Part shown: one piece after another, positions 18,262-28,185 of the stretch
Layout of the letters: the number at the start of each line of letters is the position of its first letter
Position numbering within the stretch: the first letter of the stretch is position 1
Origin: Sulfitobacter sediminilitoris
GTDB taxonomy: Bacteria > Pseudomonadota > Alphaproteobacteria > Rhodobacterales > Rhodobacteraceae
Length of the DNA stretch: 64,000 nt
NCBI RefSeq assembly: GCF_010667575.1
Contig: NZ_JAABNT010000014.1
Location: 49,966-113,965 of the forward strand
Reading direction: 5' to 3'
Made by a program: the position numbers and the translations under genes
The notes under the pieces: generated by a model
What the model was told of the DNA's origin: nothing
The model's input: only the letters and a program-made list of their open reading frames with translations
Database searches by the model: none

Positions 18262-20117
18262 GTCGCGTCTTCGGCCTGCTGGCGATGCCAAAGCTGGGCA
18301 TAGCGACCGTCCTTGGCCAAAAGGGCCTCGTGCCGCCCCTGCTCCACGATCTCGCCTTTCTCCAGCACAACGATGCGATCCGCATCGGCAATGGTGCTGA
18401 GGCGGTGCGCGATGGTCAGAACCGTGCGGCCCTCGCCTGCGCGCATCAACGCATCCTGAATGTCGCTCTCGGTTTCGCTATCAAGCGCCGAGGTGGCTTC
18501 GTCCAACAGCAGGATCGGCGGGTTCTTGAGCAGCGTTCGGGCTATGCCCACGCGCTGCTTTTCACCGCCCGACAACTTGAGACCACGCTCGCCCACGGTC
18601 GTGTTGTAACCATCCGGCAAGCTTTTGATAAAATCATGGATTTGCGCATCTTTGGCCGCCGCCTCAATCTCGGACTGCGTTGCACCGTCTTTGCCGTAGG
18701 CGATGTTGTAACCTATGGTATCGTTAAACAAGACAGTATCCTGCGGCACCACACCAATGGCCTGATGTAGGCTCAGTTGCGTGACATCGCGCACGTCCTG
18801 CCCATCGATTTTCAGCGCGCCGCTGTCTACATCATAGAACCGGAACAGCAGCCGCCCGATGGTGGATTTGCCCGACCCTGTAGAGCCGACGATGGCCACG
18901 GTTTCCCCTGGCTTGGCTTCAAGCGAGATGCCCTTGAGGATCATCCGTTCGGGATCATAGCCAAAATGCACGTTCTCAAGCGTCACTTGACCACCGCTTA
19001 CCTTCAGATCCGGCGCATCAGGCTTGTCCGTAATCTCGGCCGGTTGTTCCAGCAGACCAAACATCTGCCCCATGTCCACCAGCGCCTGCCGGATTTCGCG
19101 ATAGACCGTACCAAGAAAGTTCAAAGGCACCGTGATCTGTACCATGTACGCGTTGACCATGACAAAATCGCCAACCGTCAACGTGCCATTCTGCACCCCG
19201 ATGGCTGCCATCACCATAACCCCGACAAGACCCGCGGTGATGATCAGGGACTGACCAAAATTCAGAAAAGCAAGCGACAGGCTGGTCTTGATCGCAGCGT
19301 CCTCGTAGCCCGCCATCGCGCTGTCATACCTGTCCGCCTCTCGCGCCTCGGCTCCGAAGTATTTGACGGTTTCGTAGTTCAGCAGGCTGTCGATCGCCTT
19401 TTGATTGGCGTCGGTATCCGCCTCATTCATCTGGCGGCGCTGACGCACGCGCCATTCTGTGATCGAGAACGTAAACCAGACATAAAGCCCAATGGTGACA
19501 GCCACCACCAAGAGATAGGACCAGTCAAAGAGGATCGTCAGGATGGCCCCGATCATCAGCAGTTCAAGGATCAGCGGGCCAATGTTGAAGAGCAAAAAGC
19601 GCAGCAGAAATTCCACGCCTTTCACACCGCGTTCGATAATTCGGCTTAAACCGCCTGTCTTGCGCGTGATGTGATACCGCATCGACAGCCTGTGGATATG
19701 CTCAAATGTCTCTAGCGCCAGCATGCGCAAAGCGCGCTGACCCACGCGCGCAAAGATCGCGTCACGCAGCTGTTGGAAACCAACTGTCATAAGGCGCGCC
19801 ATGCCGTAGGCGATGGTCAGGCCAATGGCACCAAGAGCGACCATGGGCACACCCTCGCCCGCCAGCGCGTCCACCGCGTCCCGATAGAAGAGCGGCGTTG
19901 CAACTGAGATGAGCTTTGAGACAAAAAGCGCAATCATCGCCAGCAAGACCCGGCGTCTGACCCAAGGCATGTTCGCTGGCCACAGGTAGGGGGCAACCTT
20001 GCGCAGCACAAAGAAACCCGACTGGCGTTCTTCTTCTGCCATGGCCGCTGCCGTGTTGCGTTGGCTAGCGGCTGCCTCGGAAGCTGTTGAAGGCGATTGT
20101 GTTGTATCGGCGGCCAT
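18258..20117 (-). CDS. Atm1/HMT1-type ABC exporter (fused permease and ATPase)
   Basis: This half-transporter of 619 residues is related to mitochondrial Atm1 and bacterial Atm1-like exporters, which export glutathione-linked compounds or help with metal detoxification. About six helices occupy residues 55-330, including the family feature MNEADTDANQKAIDSLLNYE with YETVKYFGAE. The ATPase domain follows, with Walker A GSTGSGKST near residue 410, signature LSGGEKQR near 515 and Walker B LLLDEATSALDSE. The poorly conserved N-terminus is Ala/Thr/Ser-rich. A small gene is coupled at its 3' end. Confidence 0.9.
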   Translation of the reverse strand: MAADTTQSPSTASEAAASQRNTAAAMAEEERQSGFFVLRKVAPYLWPANMPWVRRRVLLAMIALFVSKLISVATPLFYRDAVDALAGEGVPMVALGAIGLTIAYGMARLMTVGFQQLRDAIFARVGQRALRMLALETFEHIHRLSMRYHITRKTGGLSRIIERGVKGVEFLLRFLLFNIGPLILELLMIGAILTILFDWSYLLVVAVTIGLYVWFTFSITEWRVRQRRQMNEADTDANQKAIDSLLNYETVKYFGAEAREADRYDSAMAGYEDAAIKTSLSLAFLNFGQSLIITAGLVGVMVMAAIGVQNGTLTVGDFVMVNAYMVQITVPLNFLGTVYREIRQALVDMGQMFGLLEQPAEITDKPDAPDLKVSGGQVTLENVHFGYDPERMILKGISLEAKPGETVAIVGSTGSGKSTIGRLLFRFYDVDSGALKIDGQDVRDVTQLSLHQAIGVVPQDTVLFNDTIGYNIAYGKDGATQSEIEAAAKDAQIHDFIKSLPDGYNTTVGERGLKLSGGEKQRVGIARTLLKNPPILLLDEATSALDSETESDIQDALMRAGEGRTVLTIAHRLSTIADADRIVVLEKGEIVEQGRHEALLAKDGRYAQLWHRQQAEDAT

Positions 20118-20207
20118 GGATAATCCCGTCTGTTTGACTGCTACATAGTCCCACGACCGGGGGGTTGCCAGCCAAGCAGCGGAATAAGATCATTCCAGAG
20201 GAGAAGC

Positions 20208-21695
20208 TTAGTCCGGGAGATCGAAAATCTGACCGGGGTAGATCAGGTCAGGATCGCGAATGGACTGACGGTTGGCTTCAAATATCCGCACGTAAAGCTG
20301 TCCGTCCCCATATCGGTCCCGTGCAATCGCCCAAAGGGTCGCCCCCTTTTGCACCGTGATCGCCTTGATTGGCCCGTCCTGCAGCGCTGCCGCTGCCGCC
20401 AGCGTTTCGGGGGCTTCCCGCTTGAAAGGTGTTTCAACCCGGCTTGTGACCTGTCCGTCTGCTGCAACTTCGTCAATGCGCAGGGTATAGATGCCCTCAT
20501 CCACCTCTGGCAGATCTCCACGCCAGCGGCCCTGATCGTCCACAGGAAGGCTAATGACCGAGTTGTTATCAAGATAAACGCGGACAGTGGTGGCCTTGGT
20601 CTGTGCGCGGCCCGCGAGTTGCACCGCGCCGGCGTCAGAATAGCTGATGGTGTCGATGGCCACGTTGTCCATCACCTCAGGGGACGGTGTGTTGAGCAGT
20701 TCGACACCTTCTGCTGTCGATTTGAGAATGGCGACTGTTTCTGCTTTTTGCGCTTGTTCCGGTGCCGGTGCTGCAACCTGAGCTGACGGCTCCGCCTCCA
20801 CGGGGGCGTCGACGCTTTGGGCTGGTACCGCCGACGGGGTTTGCGGCTGTGACGGCTCAGCATTATCTTCCGGTGCCAGGGCGGACACCTGTTGATCTGC
20901 CTCGGGCTGGGACGGTGCCGGCGTTTCAGTCGCCTTCGGCTCTGCGGCCACCACCGTTTCGTCTTGTTCTTCTGTCTTGTCGGTCTCCGCCAGTGGGGCG
21001 ACAGGGTCTGGTTCTACGGACTGCGCCGCGACCTGCTGCGTTGCCGTTTCGGGTTCAGGCTCCGGTGATGCCTGCGCCACAACGACCGGTGCCGTCATAG
21101 GGGCAAGAATAATCTCGTCCTCTGACGCCAGTTCCTGCCCTTCGAAAGTTTGCATCAAGGTCAGCACATGCCCCTGCCCGTCCGGCGGGATCAGTGCGAT
21201 GGTTGCAAACTTGCCTGACCGGTCTGCCGTGACACGCGCGACAACGCTGCCATTTTGCAAAATCTGCACATCCGCACCCGGTGCGCCCTGCCCGGCAATC
21301 ACGGTCACACCATCCGCCTCCCGGCGTACTTCATCGAAGGCAGGCAATGGCACAGAAGCCGCCTCAGACTGCTCAGCGCGCTGAGGATCGGTCTCTGTCA
21401 GCGTTTGTGTGGTCTCAGCGTCTGGAGAACCTTCGTCGGATTGCGCATCCGTCGTCTGGGGTGCTTCCGGCGGCTCGGCCAGTTTGGCTGCATTGTCCTC
21501 GTCCAAGGCAAGCGCAGGCGCTTGCGCATCTGTGACAGACTGCGGTGATGGGGCGACAATGGCGACCTCCTCGGAGATGTCCTGAGCTTTGCGTTGCGAT
21601 TGGACCCAAAGTCCCGCTGCGATCAGCGCCGCAGCGACAACTGCCGCCGCAAAGGCACCTGATCCGCCGCTTAGCCCTGCCAAGAAATTCCGCAT
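20208..21695 (-). CDS. LysM peptidoglycan-binding protein with long low-complexity region
   Basis: This is a membrane-anchored, probably periplasmic protein of 495 residues. A helix lies at about residues 12-30. It is followed by a long acidic Ala/Pro/Glu/Gln-rich region, an Ig-like segment around 115-200 (with [14 protein letters not shown]), a second low-complexity stretch, another Ig-like segment around 365-420, and a C-terminal LysM domain ([21 protein letters not shown] to [10 protein letters not shown]). LysM binds N-acetylglucosamine chains, so cell-wall attachment is likely. The exact role is unknown. It is divergent from the LOG-family gene. Confidence 0.82.
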   Translation of the reverse strand: MRNFLAGLSGGSGAFAAAVVAAALIAAGLWVQSQRKAQDISEEVAIVAPSPQSVTDAQAPALALDEDNAAKLAEPPEAPQTTDAQSDEGSPDAETTQTLTETDPQRAEQSEAASVPLPAFDEVRREADGVTVIAGQGAPGADVQILQNGSVVARVTADRSGKFATIALIPPDGQGHVLTLMQTFEGQELASEDEIILAPMTAPVVVAQASPEPEPETATQQVAAQSVEPDPVAPLAETDKTEEQDETVVAAEPKATETPAPSQPEADQQVSALAPEDNAEPSQPQTPSAVPAQSVDAPVEAEPSAQVAAPAPEQAQKAETVAILKSTAEGVELLNTPSPEVMDNVAIDTISYSDAGAVQLAGRAQTKATTVRVYLDNNSVISLPVDDQGRWRGDLPEVDEGIYTLRIDEVAADGQVTSRVETPFKREAPETLAAAAALQDGPIKAITVQKGATLWAIARDRYGDGQLYVRIFEANRQSIRDPDLIYPGQIFDLPD

Positions 21696-21798
21696 GTCCC
21701 ATCATCCCATAAGGTTGAGCCTTATTAGCAAGCAGGCTAACAGGGGTCAAAACAGGTCCATCCCAGTACAACTGGAAATGCAAGAAAAAGGCGCGCCA

Positions 21799-22350
21799 AT
21801 GCTACGGAAATCTGTCTGTGTCTATTGTGGGTCACGCCCGGGCCGCGATCCGGCGTATGCGGAGGACGCAGCTGCGCTTGGCACGGGGATTGCAAATGCC
21901 GGGCTTCGGCTGGTTTATGGCGCGGGCGATGTTGGCCTGATGGGCTCAGTTGCGCGGGCGGCACAGGATGCCGGAGGAGAGACCTTTGGCGTGATCCCGC
22001 AGCATCTGGTGGATTGGGAAGTCGGAAAGACTGATCTGACTGCCTATGTGATCACTGAGACGATGCACGAACGCAAGAAAGTCATGTTCATGAACTGCGA
22101 CGCCGTAGTGGTCCTGCCAGGAGGCGCCGGTTCACTGGATGAACTGTTCGAAGTGCTGACCTGGCGCCAGCTTGGGCTGCATGAAAAGCCAGTTTTCCTG
22201 ATCAATTCGGTCGGATACTGGGAACCGTTGATGTCCTTGCTCAACCATGTGGTCGATAGCGGCTTTGCTGATGCGACGATCCTGTCCTACCTGACGGTTG
22301 TGCCAGATGCGCAAGCTGCGCTTTCGGCTTTGCGCGACCGTCTTGGCTAA
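21799..22350 (+). CDS. LOG-family protein (TIGR00730, phosphoribohydrolase-type)
   Basis: Members hydrolyse cytokinin or nucleoside 5'-monophosphates to base and ribose 5-phosphate. The 183-residue product carries the lysine-decarboxylase-like fold motifs: VYCGSRPG near residue 8, MHERK at 89-93 and PGGAGSLDE at 107-115 (the usual PGGxGTxxE with Ser for Thr). The ATG at 21799 is used with AAGG eight bases upstream; an in-frame ATG at 21778 is possible. It is transcribed divergently from the LysM gene and towards sodB, with a shared terminator between. Confidence 0.88.
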   Translation: MLRKSVCVYCGSRPGRDPAYAEDAAALGTGIANAGLRLVYGAGDVGLMGSVARAAQDAGGETFGVIPQHLVDWEVGKTDLTAYVITETMHERKKVMFMNCDAVVVLPGGAGSLDELFEVLTWRQLGLHEKPVFLINSVGYWEPLMSLLNHVVDSGFADATILSYLTVVPDAQAALSALRDRLG

Positions 22351-22384
22351 CCTCGCATTCAACCACATCAACCAGCAAAAACAT

Positions 22385-22416
22385 AAACCCCCGACAACGT
22401 AAAGCCGCGGGGGTTT
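22385..22416. terminator. Bidirectional hairpin terminator between LOG gene and sodB
   Basis: Arms AAACCCCCG and CGGGGGTTT form a 9 bp stem with a 14-base loop, placed between two convergent genes. The arms end in TTT on the + strand and, read on the other strand, also in TTT, so it can serve both genes. Confidence 0.7.
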
Positions 22417-22466
22417 GGTATTTGCAAACCATCACCTGTTCAGCAACGGCGGATCAGCATTCGCAC

Positions 22467-23066
22467 TTACATGCGGGAGGCGACGTTTTCCCAGTTCACG
22501 AGATTGTCGAGGAAGTTTGCCAGATAGTCAGGGCGCGCATTGCGGAAGTCGATGTAATAGGAATGCTCCCACACGTCACAGCCCAGCAGCGCTGTCTGGC
22601 CAAAGCAGACGGGGTTCACGCCGTTCTCGGTCTTGGTGACCTTCAGGCTGCCATCGGTGTCTTTGACCAGCCATGCCCAGCCAGAACCGAACTGACCGGC
22701 ACCCGCTGCCTTGAAGTCGTCTTTCATCTTGTCGACGGAGCCAAAGCTTTCGGTGATCGCCTTCTCCAGCTCGCCGGGCATCTTGCTTTCGCCGGGGCCC
22801 ATCATTTCCCAGAACTGGTTGTGGTTCCACAGTTGGCTGATGTTGTTGAAAATGCCGTTCTGTGCAACGGCCTTGGGGTCATAGGTACCCTTGATGATCT
22901 CTTCGAGGGACTTGCCCTCCCACTCGGTGCCCTCGATCGCCTTGTTCCCGTTCACGACATAGGCGTTGTGGTGCTTGTCGTGGTGAAACTCCAGCGTCTC
23001 GGCGCTCATGCCTTTGGATGCAAGCGCGTCATGGGCATAGGGAAGATCGGGAAGTGAAAAAGCCAT
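22467..23066 (-). CDS. sodB: Iron superoxide dismutase
   Basis: This enzyme converts superoxide to oxygen and hydrogen peroxide in the cytoplasm. The 199-residue protein contains the metal ligands His28, His82, Asp164 and His168 (the last two in CDVWEHSYY). Gln78 in ISQLWNH occupies the position typical of iron rather than manganese enzymes. The ATG at 23064-23066 follows AAGGAGG, a near-perfect ribosome-binding site. It is monocistronic as seen here. Confidence 0.95.
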   Translation of the reverse strand: MAFSLPDLPYAHDALASKGMSAETLEFHHDKHHNAYVVNGNKAIEGTEWEGKSLEEIIKGTYDPKAVAQNGIFNNISQLWNHNQFWEMMGPGESKMPGELEKAITESFGSVDKMKDDFKAAGAGQFGSGWAWLVKDTDGSLKVTKTENGVNPVCFGQTALLGCDVWEHSYYIDFRNARPDYLANFLDNLVNWENVASRM

Positions 23067-23165
23067 TGTTGGGCCTCCTTGATGATTGGTGTTTCCTTGC
23101 ATCAAATGGAGCGCAGATTGCCCTGCCGTCAAGGTCAAGCTGCCCGAATTGGACTGTCTTCCTCG

Positions 23166-23612
23166 CTATTCGGTGCGCTTTCGGCAGGTTCCGACGCTCC
23201 GCAGGCCGGAATCGAAGGTTCTCGGACCAGCGGTCAGCTCGATCCGGCCTGTCGATTTGGCGATAGATGCGCGGTAGTCAAAGTTGGCAAAGCTACGGCC
23301 TGTATCGGCGCGCACGTCCTTTAGCGTCCATTTCACGATAAACCGCGCATCATTGTCGCGCAAAATTCTACCAAGGACCGGATCTTCGGCAAACGTGAGC
23401 GTCAGGGCGTCCACCACGGTCACGCTTCCGTCGCCCGGCAGCACGATGGCGATCTTGGGTGAGACCCAACCCAGCCCCTGATCAGGGTCATCCATATCAC
23501 ATTCATACAGAAAGCCAGATGCCTCTGTGGCCTGAGCCCAAACAAAACACAGTGACACTGCGAAGGCAGCGCAGCGCAAAGTTCCAGAGATGATGTTCGC
23601 GATTTGAGCCAT
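23166..23612 (-). CDS. Hypothetical secreted protein
   Basis: This 148-residue protein is not one I recognise. From the ATG at 23610-23612 it begins with a signal-peptide-like stretch (ISGTLRCAAFAVSLCFVWA) ending near ATEASG. The rest is a beta-rich, polar chain with two Cys (near residues 39 and 144) that could form a disulfide. The gap to sodB is about 100 bp on the same strand. No domain can be named; a small periplasmic or extracellular role is inferred only from the signal. Confidence 0.6.
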   Translation of the reverse strand: MAQIANIISGTLRCAAFAVSLCFVWAQATEASGFLYECDMDDPDQGLGWVSPKIAIVLPGDGSVTVVDALTLTFAEDPVLGRILRDNDARFIVKWTLKDVRADTGRSFANFDYRASIAKSTGRIELTAGPRTFDSGLRSVGTCRKRTE

Positions 23613-23672
23613 TGTTGGAACCCTACCTACAGGAGCAGGCCAGTGCGGCAAACACGAAACGCCCAAGATGGC

Positions 23673-24242
23673 TTAGAAGTGATCAACCTCTGAGCCTGGC
23701 TGCGCCGCAACACACAGCACTTCAAACACGTACTGCGCCACCGAGCGGAAGCAGATGATGTGCACGGTGGTATCATCCGTCATCCAGAAAGCAGCGGGAA
23801 CCTGTGCCAGCCGCGTGCGGCGGAACATGCCCGGCGTGAACTGATCGGGATGCATGTCCACTGGCGCGAGTTTCGCCAGAACTTCACGCACCCCTTCGCC
23901 CTTGACCTGAAACACCGCCCGCGCGTCCGATACGTTGACCGCCAGCGCATGATGCTTGGCCAGCTTCTCTTGCAGATCAGCCAAACGGTCATGGACTTCT
24001 GCGTAGGGGCACATCACCAGCAGCTCATCAGGCGACATCCAGGCGATGCCATGTTCGCCTTGGGTGTTGCACATGCGCTGTTCCGGCATCGTTACGCCGC
24101 TTGCGGCCACTGCAGACTTGGTGATCGCTTTTTCTGACAGTCGGCCGCGCAGCGTGATCATGCCAATCGGACCGATTTCGGTGACGGAGGCGAAGCCTGC
24201 GGTGTTGGTCCCACCTTTCAGGGCGGTAACGGGCTCAGACAT
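23673..24242 (-). CDS. soxG: Sarcosine oxidase gamma subunit
   Basis: This is the small gamma subunit of heterotetrameric sarcosine oxidase, which demethylates sarcosine to glycine with transfer of the one-carbon unit to tetrahydrofolate. The protein has 189 residues from the ATG at 24240-24242, beginning MSEPVTALKG. The family features are ISxx-like GPIGMITLRGR near residue 25 and WMSPDELLVMCP near 70, with a GcvT-like fold. It overlaps the soxA stop by 8 bp. Last gene of the sox operon. Confidence 0.9.
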   Translation of the reverse strand: MSEPVTALKGGTNTAGFASVTEIGPIGMITLRGRLSEKAITKSAVAASGVTMPEQRMCNTQGEHGIAWMSPDELLVMCPYAEVHDRLADLQEKLAKHHALAVNVSDARAVFQVKGEGVREVLAKLAPVDMHPDQFTPGMFRRTRLAQVPAAFWMTDDTTVHIICFRSVAQYVFEVLCVAAQPGSEVDHF

Positions 24243-27200
24243 TCTGCTTCTCCCCTTCCTTATCGCAAAAGACCGGATCAACGATTTTGGCCTCATAGGT
24301 CTTGCCGTCCGTACCGGGGAAGCTCAGCACTTCACCCATGCGGTCGGGGCCGTGCAAGACCAGCCCCATGGCAATCCCCTTGCCAAGAGTTGGCGAATGG
24401 TAGGTCGAGGTGACCCGCCCGATCATATTCTTCTGACCGTTCTCGTTCGTCCCCTCGCCCACGGCGTAGGCGCCATCAGGCAGGGTTGAGCCGTCGACGG
24501 TTTCCAACCCTACCAATTTCCAGCGGTTCGGATCGGTCATATGGCTGCGTTCCTGCGCGCGCTTGCCAAGGTAGTCGTCTTTCTTTTTGGAAATGGCCCA
24601 GTTCAGCCCAAGGTCCTGCGGGATCACGGTCCCATCGGTTTCGTCGCCGATCATGATAAAGCCTTTCTCGGCCCGCATGATGTGAAGACATTCGGTGCCA
24701 TAGGGCATCACACCCAGATCAGCACCAACTGCCAGCAACGCGTCCCAGAACGCCTGTCCGTGGCTGGCATCGACTGCGACCTCATAGCTCAGCTCACCGG
24801 AGAACGAAATGCGATAGACACGCACCTTGAAACCGCCCAGCTCTCCATCCGCCCAATCCATGAAACCCAGCGCCTCTTTCGACACGTCCATACCGCCAAG
24901 CCGTTCAAGCGCGGTACGTGCGTTCGGGCCAACGACGGCAACCTGCGCGTACTGCTCTGTCACATTGGCCACGTAGACGTTCCAGTCCCACCATTCCGTT
25001 TGCAGCCATTCTTCCATGTGGGCGTGAATACGCTCCGCCCCGCCGGTGGTGGTATGGCAAAGCCAAGTGTCTTCATCGATCCGTGCAACAACGCCGTCGT
25101 CGATCAAGAAACCGTTTTCCGAACACATCAACCCGTAGCGGCATTTTCCGACCTTCAGCGTCGACATCACATTGGTGTACATCATGTCCAGAAACTTGCC
25201 CGCGTCCGGCCCTTTGACGATGATCTTGCCAAGGGTGGACGCATCCAGAAGGCCAAGCTTTTCGCGGGTATTCTTCACTTCGCGCATCACGGCATCATGC
25301 GTGCTTTCCAGTCCCCGCTTGAAGGCATACGGCCTGCGCCACTGCCCAACAGGTTCGAAGATGGCTCCGTTTGCTTCATGCCAGTCGTGAATCGGCGTGC
25401 GGCGGATGGGCTGGAACACGTGATCCTTTGCCTCTCCTGCGATCGAAGCGAGCGAGATCGGGTGGTACGGCGGTCGAAAGGTGGTTGTACCCACGGTGGG
25501 AATATCCGCATCCAACGCTCCGGCGAGGGTTGCCAGACCGTTGATGTTGCTCAGCTTGCCCTGATCCGTCGCCATGCCAAGTGTGGTGTAGCGCTTGGCG
25601 TGCTCGACCGATACAAAGCCCTCTTGCGCCGCCAGACGGACGTCAGACACCTTCACGTCATTCTGATAATCCAGCCAGGTTTTCTCTCGCAGCTTGGCGC
25701 TGGCGCCATGCGGCATCAGCCAGACGGGCGCCAGCGGGGATTCCTCGCGGCGATCCGCAATCGGAGAACTCACATTCTTGGCAAGCCTCATACCAAGGCT
25801 GGTGATGACCCCCTCAGCTGCTGAGTGTGCGTCGTGCAACACGTCATCCAGCGCGAACATCCCCGATGCAGCCCCGGCGGGGGTGACAAAACCCATGCCA
25901 TCAGCGCCTTTCGGCGGATTGTCCACATCCGGCAAAAAACACGCATGACTGGTATCCCAGCGTAATTTGCCGCCGCAGTGGGACCACAAATGCACCACCG
26001 GTGACCAGCCACCAGACATGGCGACCGCATCACATGCCACCTCTTCCAGCACGGCACCTTCACCGGCCTGAGAGCAGATCTGAACACCGGTCACCCGCTT
26101 ACCACCTTTGACCGACGCAATGCCGTGACCCATCAGCACACGAATGCCCAGCGCCTTGGCCTGCGCGACCAGCCCTCGATCATCTGGCAGCACCCGCGCA
26201 TCAAGGATGACAGGCACGTCGAGGCCTGCATGCTTAAGCGAAATTGCCGTAAGGTAAGCGTTGTCATTGTTTGTCACAACGACGGTCCGGTCGCCGACTG
26301 AAACGCCGTAGTTCACCACATAGTCGCGCACAGCAGAGGCCAGCATCACGCCCGGAATGTCGTTTCCGGCAAAGCTGAGCGGGCGTTCAATGGCCCCTGT
26401 CGCAGTGATGATCTGCGCCGCACGGATGCGCCACAGGCGGTGCCGTGGACCGCCAGCTTTAGGCGCATGATCCGTCAGGCGTTCGTAGCCCAGCGCATAG
26501 CCGTGGTCATAGACACCAGCGCCCATCGTTCGGTTACGCAACTGGACGTTGTCCATTGATTTCAATGCGGCAAGGGTTTCGTCCACGAACTTATCCACAG
26601 GCCCGCCATCAATGGTCCCGCCGTCGACAGGCGCGCGTCCGCCCCAGTGATCGGTCTGTTCCAGCAGGATCACCCGCGCGCCTGATTTGCCCGCAGTCAG
26701 CGCCGCCTGCAGACCGGCGACACCACCGCCCACGACCAAGACATCGCAAAACGCATAGAAATGCTCGTATGTGTCCTCATCCCGTGATTTGGGCGCTTTA
26801 CCCAGACCAGCCGACTGGCGGATGAAAGGTTCGTAGACATGTTTCCACGCGGCACGGGGATACATGAACATCTTGTAATAGAAACCGGCAGGCAGAAAGC
26901 GGCTTAGATGCTTGTTGATCGCACCGATGTCGAATTCAAGACTGGGCCAGTGGTTCTGGCTTTCCGCTTCAAGTCCATCGAACAGCTCTGTTGTGGTAAC
27001 GCGTTGGTTCGGCTCAAACTGTCCCTCTTTGCCAAGGTTCACCAGACCGTTGGGTTCCTCCGCGCCCGAAGCGACGACGCCGCGCGGACGGTGGTATTTG
27101 AATGAACGCCCCACAAGCATCTGGTCATTGGCCAGCAACGCCGAGGCAAGCGTATCCCCCGCATACCCGCGCATTTTCTTACCGTTGAACGAGAACGACA

Positions 27201-27252
27201 GCGGTTTTCTGGTGTCGATCAGGCGACCTTTGGTGGCAAGACGTGTGCTCAT
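24235..27252 (-). CDS. soxA: Sarcosine oxidase alpha subunit
   Basis: This large subunit of heterotetrameric sarcosine oxidase binds NAD and, in its C-terminal half, folate. From the ATG at 27250-27252 it has 1005 residues, the normal length. The N-terminal domain carries RSFKYHRPRGVVASG and a dinucleotide-binding loop GGGVAG at 175-180. The C-terminal part (from about residue 610) is an aminomethyltransferase-type domain. The start overlaps the soxD stop as ATGA. Coupling and order (B, D, A, G) agree with known sox operons. Confidence 0.95.
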   Translation of the reverse strand: MSTRLATKGRLIDTRKPLSFSFNGKKMRGYAGDTLASALLANDQMLVGRSFKYHRPRGVVASGAEEPNGLVNLGKEGQFEPNQRVTTTELFDGLEAESQNHWPSLEFDIGAINKHLSRFLPAGFYYKMFMYPRAAWKHVYEPFIRQSAGLGKAPKSRDEDTYEHFYAFCDVLVVGGGVAGLQAALTAGKSGARVILLEQTDHWGGRAPVDGGTIDGGPVDKFVDETLAALKSMDNVQLRNRTMGAGVYDHGYALGYERLTDHAPKAGGPRHRLWRIRAAQIITATGAIERPLSFAGNDIPGVMLASAVRDYVVNYGVSVGDRTVVVTNNDNAYLTAISLKHAGLDVPVILDARVLPDDRGLVAQAKALGIRVLMGHGIASVKGGKRVTGVQICSQAGEGAVLEEVACDAVAMSGGWSPVVHLWSHCGGKLRWDTSHACFLPDVDNPPKGADGMGFVTPAGAASGMFALDDVLHDAHSAAEGVITSLGMRLAKNVSSPIADRREESPLAPVWLMPHGASAKLREKTWLDYQNDVKVSDVRLAAQEGFVSVEHAKRYTTLGMATDQGKLSNINGLATLAGALDADIPTVGTTTFRPPYHPISLASIAGEAKDHVFQPIRRTPIHDWHEANGAIFEPVGQWRRPYAFKRGLESTHDAVMREVKNTREKLGLLDASTLGKIIVKGPDAGKFLDMMYTNVMSTLKVGKCRYGLMCSENGFLIDDGVVARIDEDTWLCHTTTGGAERIHAHMEEWLQTEWWDWNVYVANVTEQYAQVAVVGPNARTALERLGGMDVSKEALGFMDWADGELGGFKVRVYRISFSGELSYEVAVDASHGQAFWDALLAVGADLGVMPYGTECLHIMRAEKGFIMIGDETDGTVIPQDLGLNWAISKKKDDYLGKRAQERSHMTDPNRWKLVGLETVDGSTLPDGAYAVGEGTNENGQKNMIGRVTSTYHSPTLGKGIAMGLVLHGPDRMGEVLSFPGTDGKTYEAKIVDPVFCDKEGEKQNV

Positions 27253-27581
27253 GTGGTGGCCTCCAAACCGTCCCAATCGGGGCGGCGGTCCTTGATGATA
27301 TCGATGATGTCCTGGGGCGGCTCTGTGGTCTGGGCCGAATAACTGCCAAAGACTTCAAGCGTCATGGTGCAGCGCGCCACATGGAACCACTTGCCACAGC
27401 CGTTCTGGTGCCGCCAGCGTTCAAAATGCACACCCTTGGGGTTGCGGCGCATGAACAGATAGCTTTCGAACTGATCATCCGTGGAACCGGGACCAAAGCG
27501 CGTCAGATGCGCCTCGCCGTGAGCATGAAATTCGGTTTCTTCGGCAGTAACGCCGCAATTGGGGCAGTGGATGGTCAGCAT
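27249..27581 (-). CDS. soxD: Sarcosine oxidase delta subunit
   Basis: This small zinc-binding subunit of heterotetrameric sarcosine oxidase has 110 residues. Cys6 and Cys9 (HCPNCG) begin the zinc site, with a His-containing segment (EFHAHGEAHL) after it. It ends coupled to soxA by ATGA. Unlike the compact soxBDAG arrangement often seen, about 600 bp and small genes separate it from soxB here. Confidence 0.93.
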   Translation of the reverse strand: MLTIHCPNCGVTAEETEFHAHGEAHLTRFGPGSTDDQFESYLFMRRNPKGVHFERWRHQNGCGKWFHVARCTMTLEVFGSYSAQTTEPPQDIIDIIKDRRPDWDGLEATT

Positions 27582-27634
27582 GGGATGGCTCCAGGCTTGA
27601 AAAAACGGGGGCGTGAGCCCATCTCATTGATATC

Positions 27635-27838
27635 ATGTGGTTTATGTATGCTTTGGGTGCACTGGCCCTCGGTGCCGCTGTGCTGGCGCTCTATGAGTGG
27701 CGCAAGCGACGGTCCATCGTGACGAATGACAGCCCGGACCCGACGCGCGACTGCGTGCGAGCGGCTTATACCGACGCGGAAAAACTGCGCGCCGAAAGCT
27801 CGATCGCACAGCCCCCGCATGGTGGCAGTATCTTCTGA
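27635..27838 (+). CDS. Putative small membrane protein within the sox locus, opposite strand
   Basis: This 67-residue reading frame has an N-terminal hydrophobic helix (MWFMYALGALALGAAVLALYE) and then a basic stop-transfer stretch (WRKRR) and a polar tail. Codon third positions are mostly G/C as in neighbouring genes, which favours coding. No clear ribosome-binding site precedes the first ATG; the ATG at residue 4 is an alternative. It lies antisense to the sox genes between soxD and soxB. I do not recognise it. Confidence 0.45.
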   Translation: MWFMYALGALALGAAVLALYEWRKRRSIVTNDSPDPTRDCVRAAYTDAEKLRAESSIAQPPHGGSIF

Positions 27839-27914
27839 ATTTGATGTGGTGCGCGCAAGCCGCGCGCTGTGCAGGCGGAGGCTGTTGCCAGCCCGCCGCC
27901 CGTAGAAGCCGAGC

Positions 27915-28064
27915 CTAGTCCGTCGCTGTTGCGGTCGGTGCAACGCCGTCGGGCGCCGATCCGTTGCCCAGCATGGCAATGCCGAGAACGAAGACTGCAA
28001 GAACCAAAAGCGCGATAACAATTCCGCGCCGTGATCCTCCGTTGTGAATGGTCTGCTGTGCCAT
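27915..28064 (-). CDS. Small single-span membrane protein between soxB and soxD
   Basis: This 49-residue protein begins MAQQTIHNGGSRRG, followed by one long hydrophobic helix (about residues 15-32) and a Gly/Ala/Thr-rich tail ending in ATATD. The start is preceded by AAGGAAAGGATG, a good ribosome-binding region. Basic residues before the helix predict N-in topology with the tail in the periplasm. It lies on the same strand as soxB and soxD and could be co-transcribed. No function is known to me. Alternative frames here lack comparable features. Confidence 0.68.
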   Translation of the reverse strand: MAQQTIHNGGSRRGIVIALLVLAVFVLGIAMLGNGSAPDGVAPTATATD

Positions 28065-28185
28065 TTCGCATCCTTTCCTTTGGATGCAAGAAGCATGGCC
28101 GGAGGATAGTTCAAATCAAGAGATTTGTCGCCAGACACGCTTTTTGAGCCAAGACTGGCCGATAGATTCACTACGCAGCGCAGCA

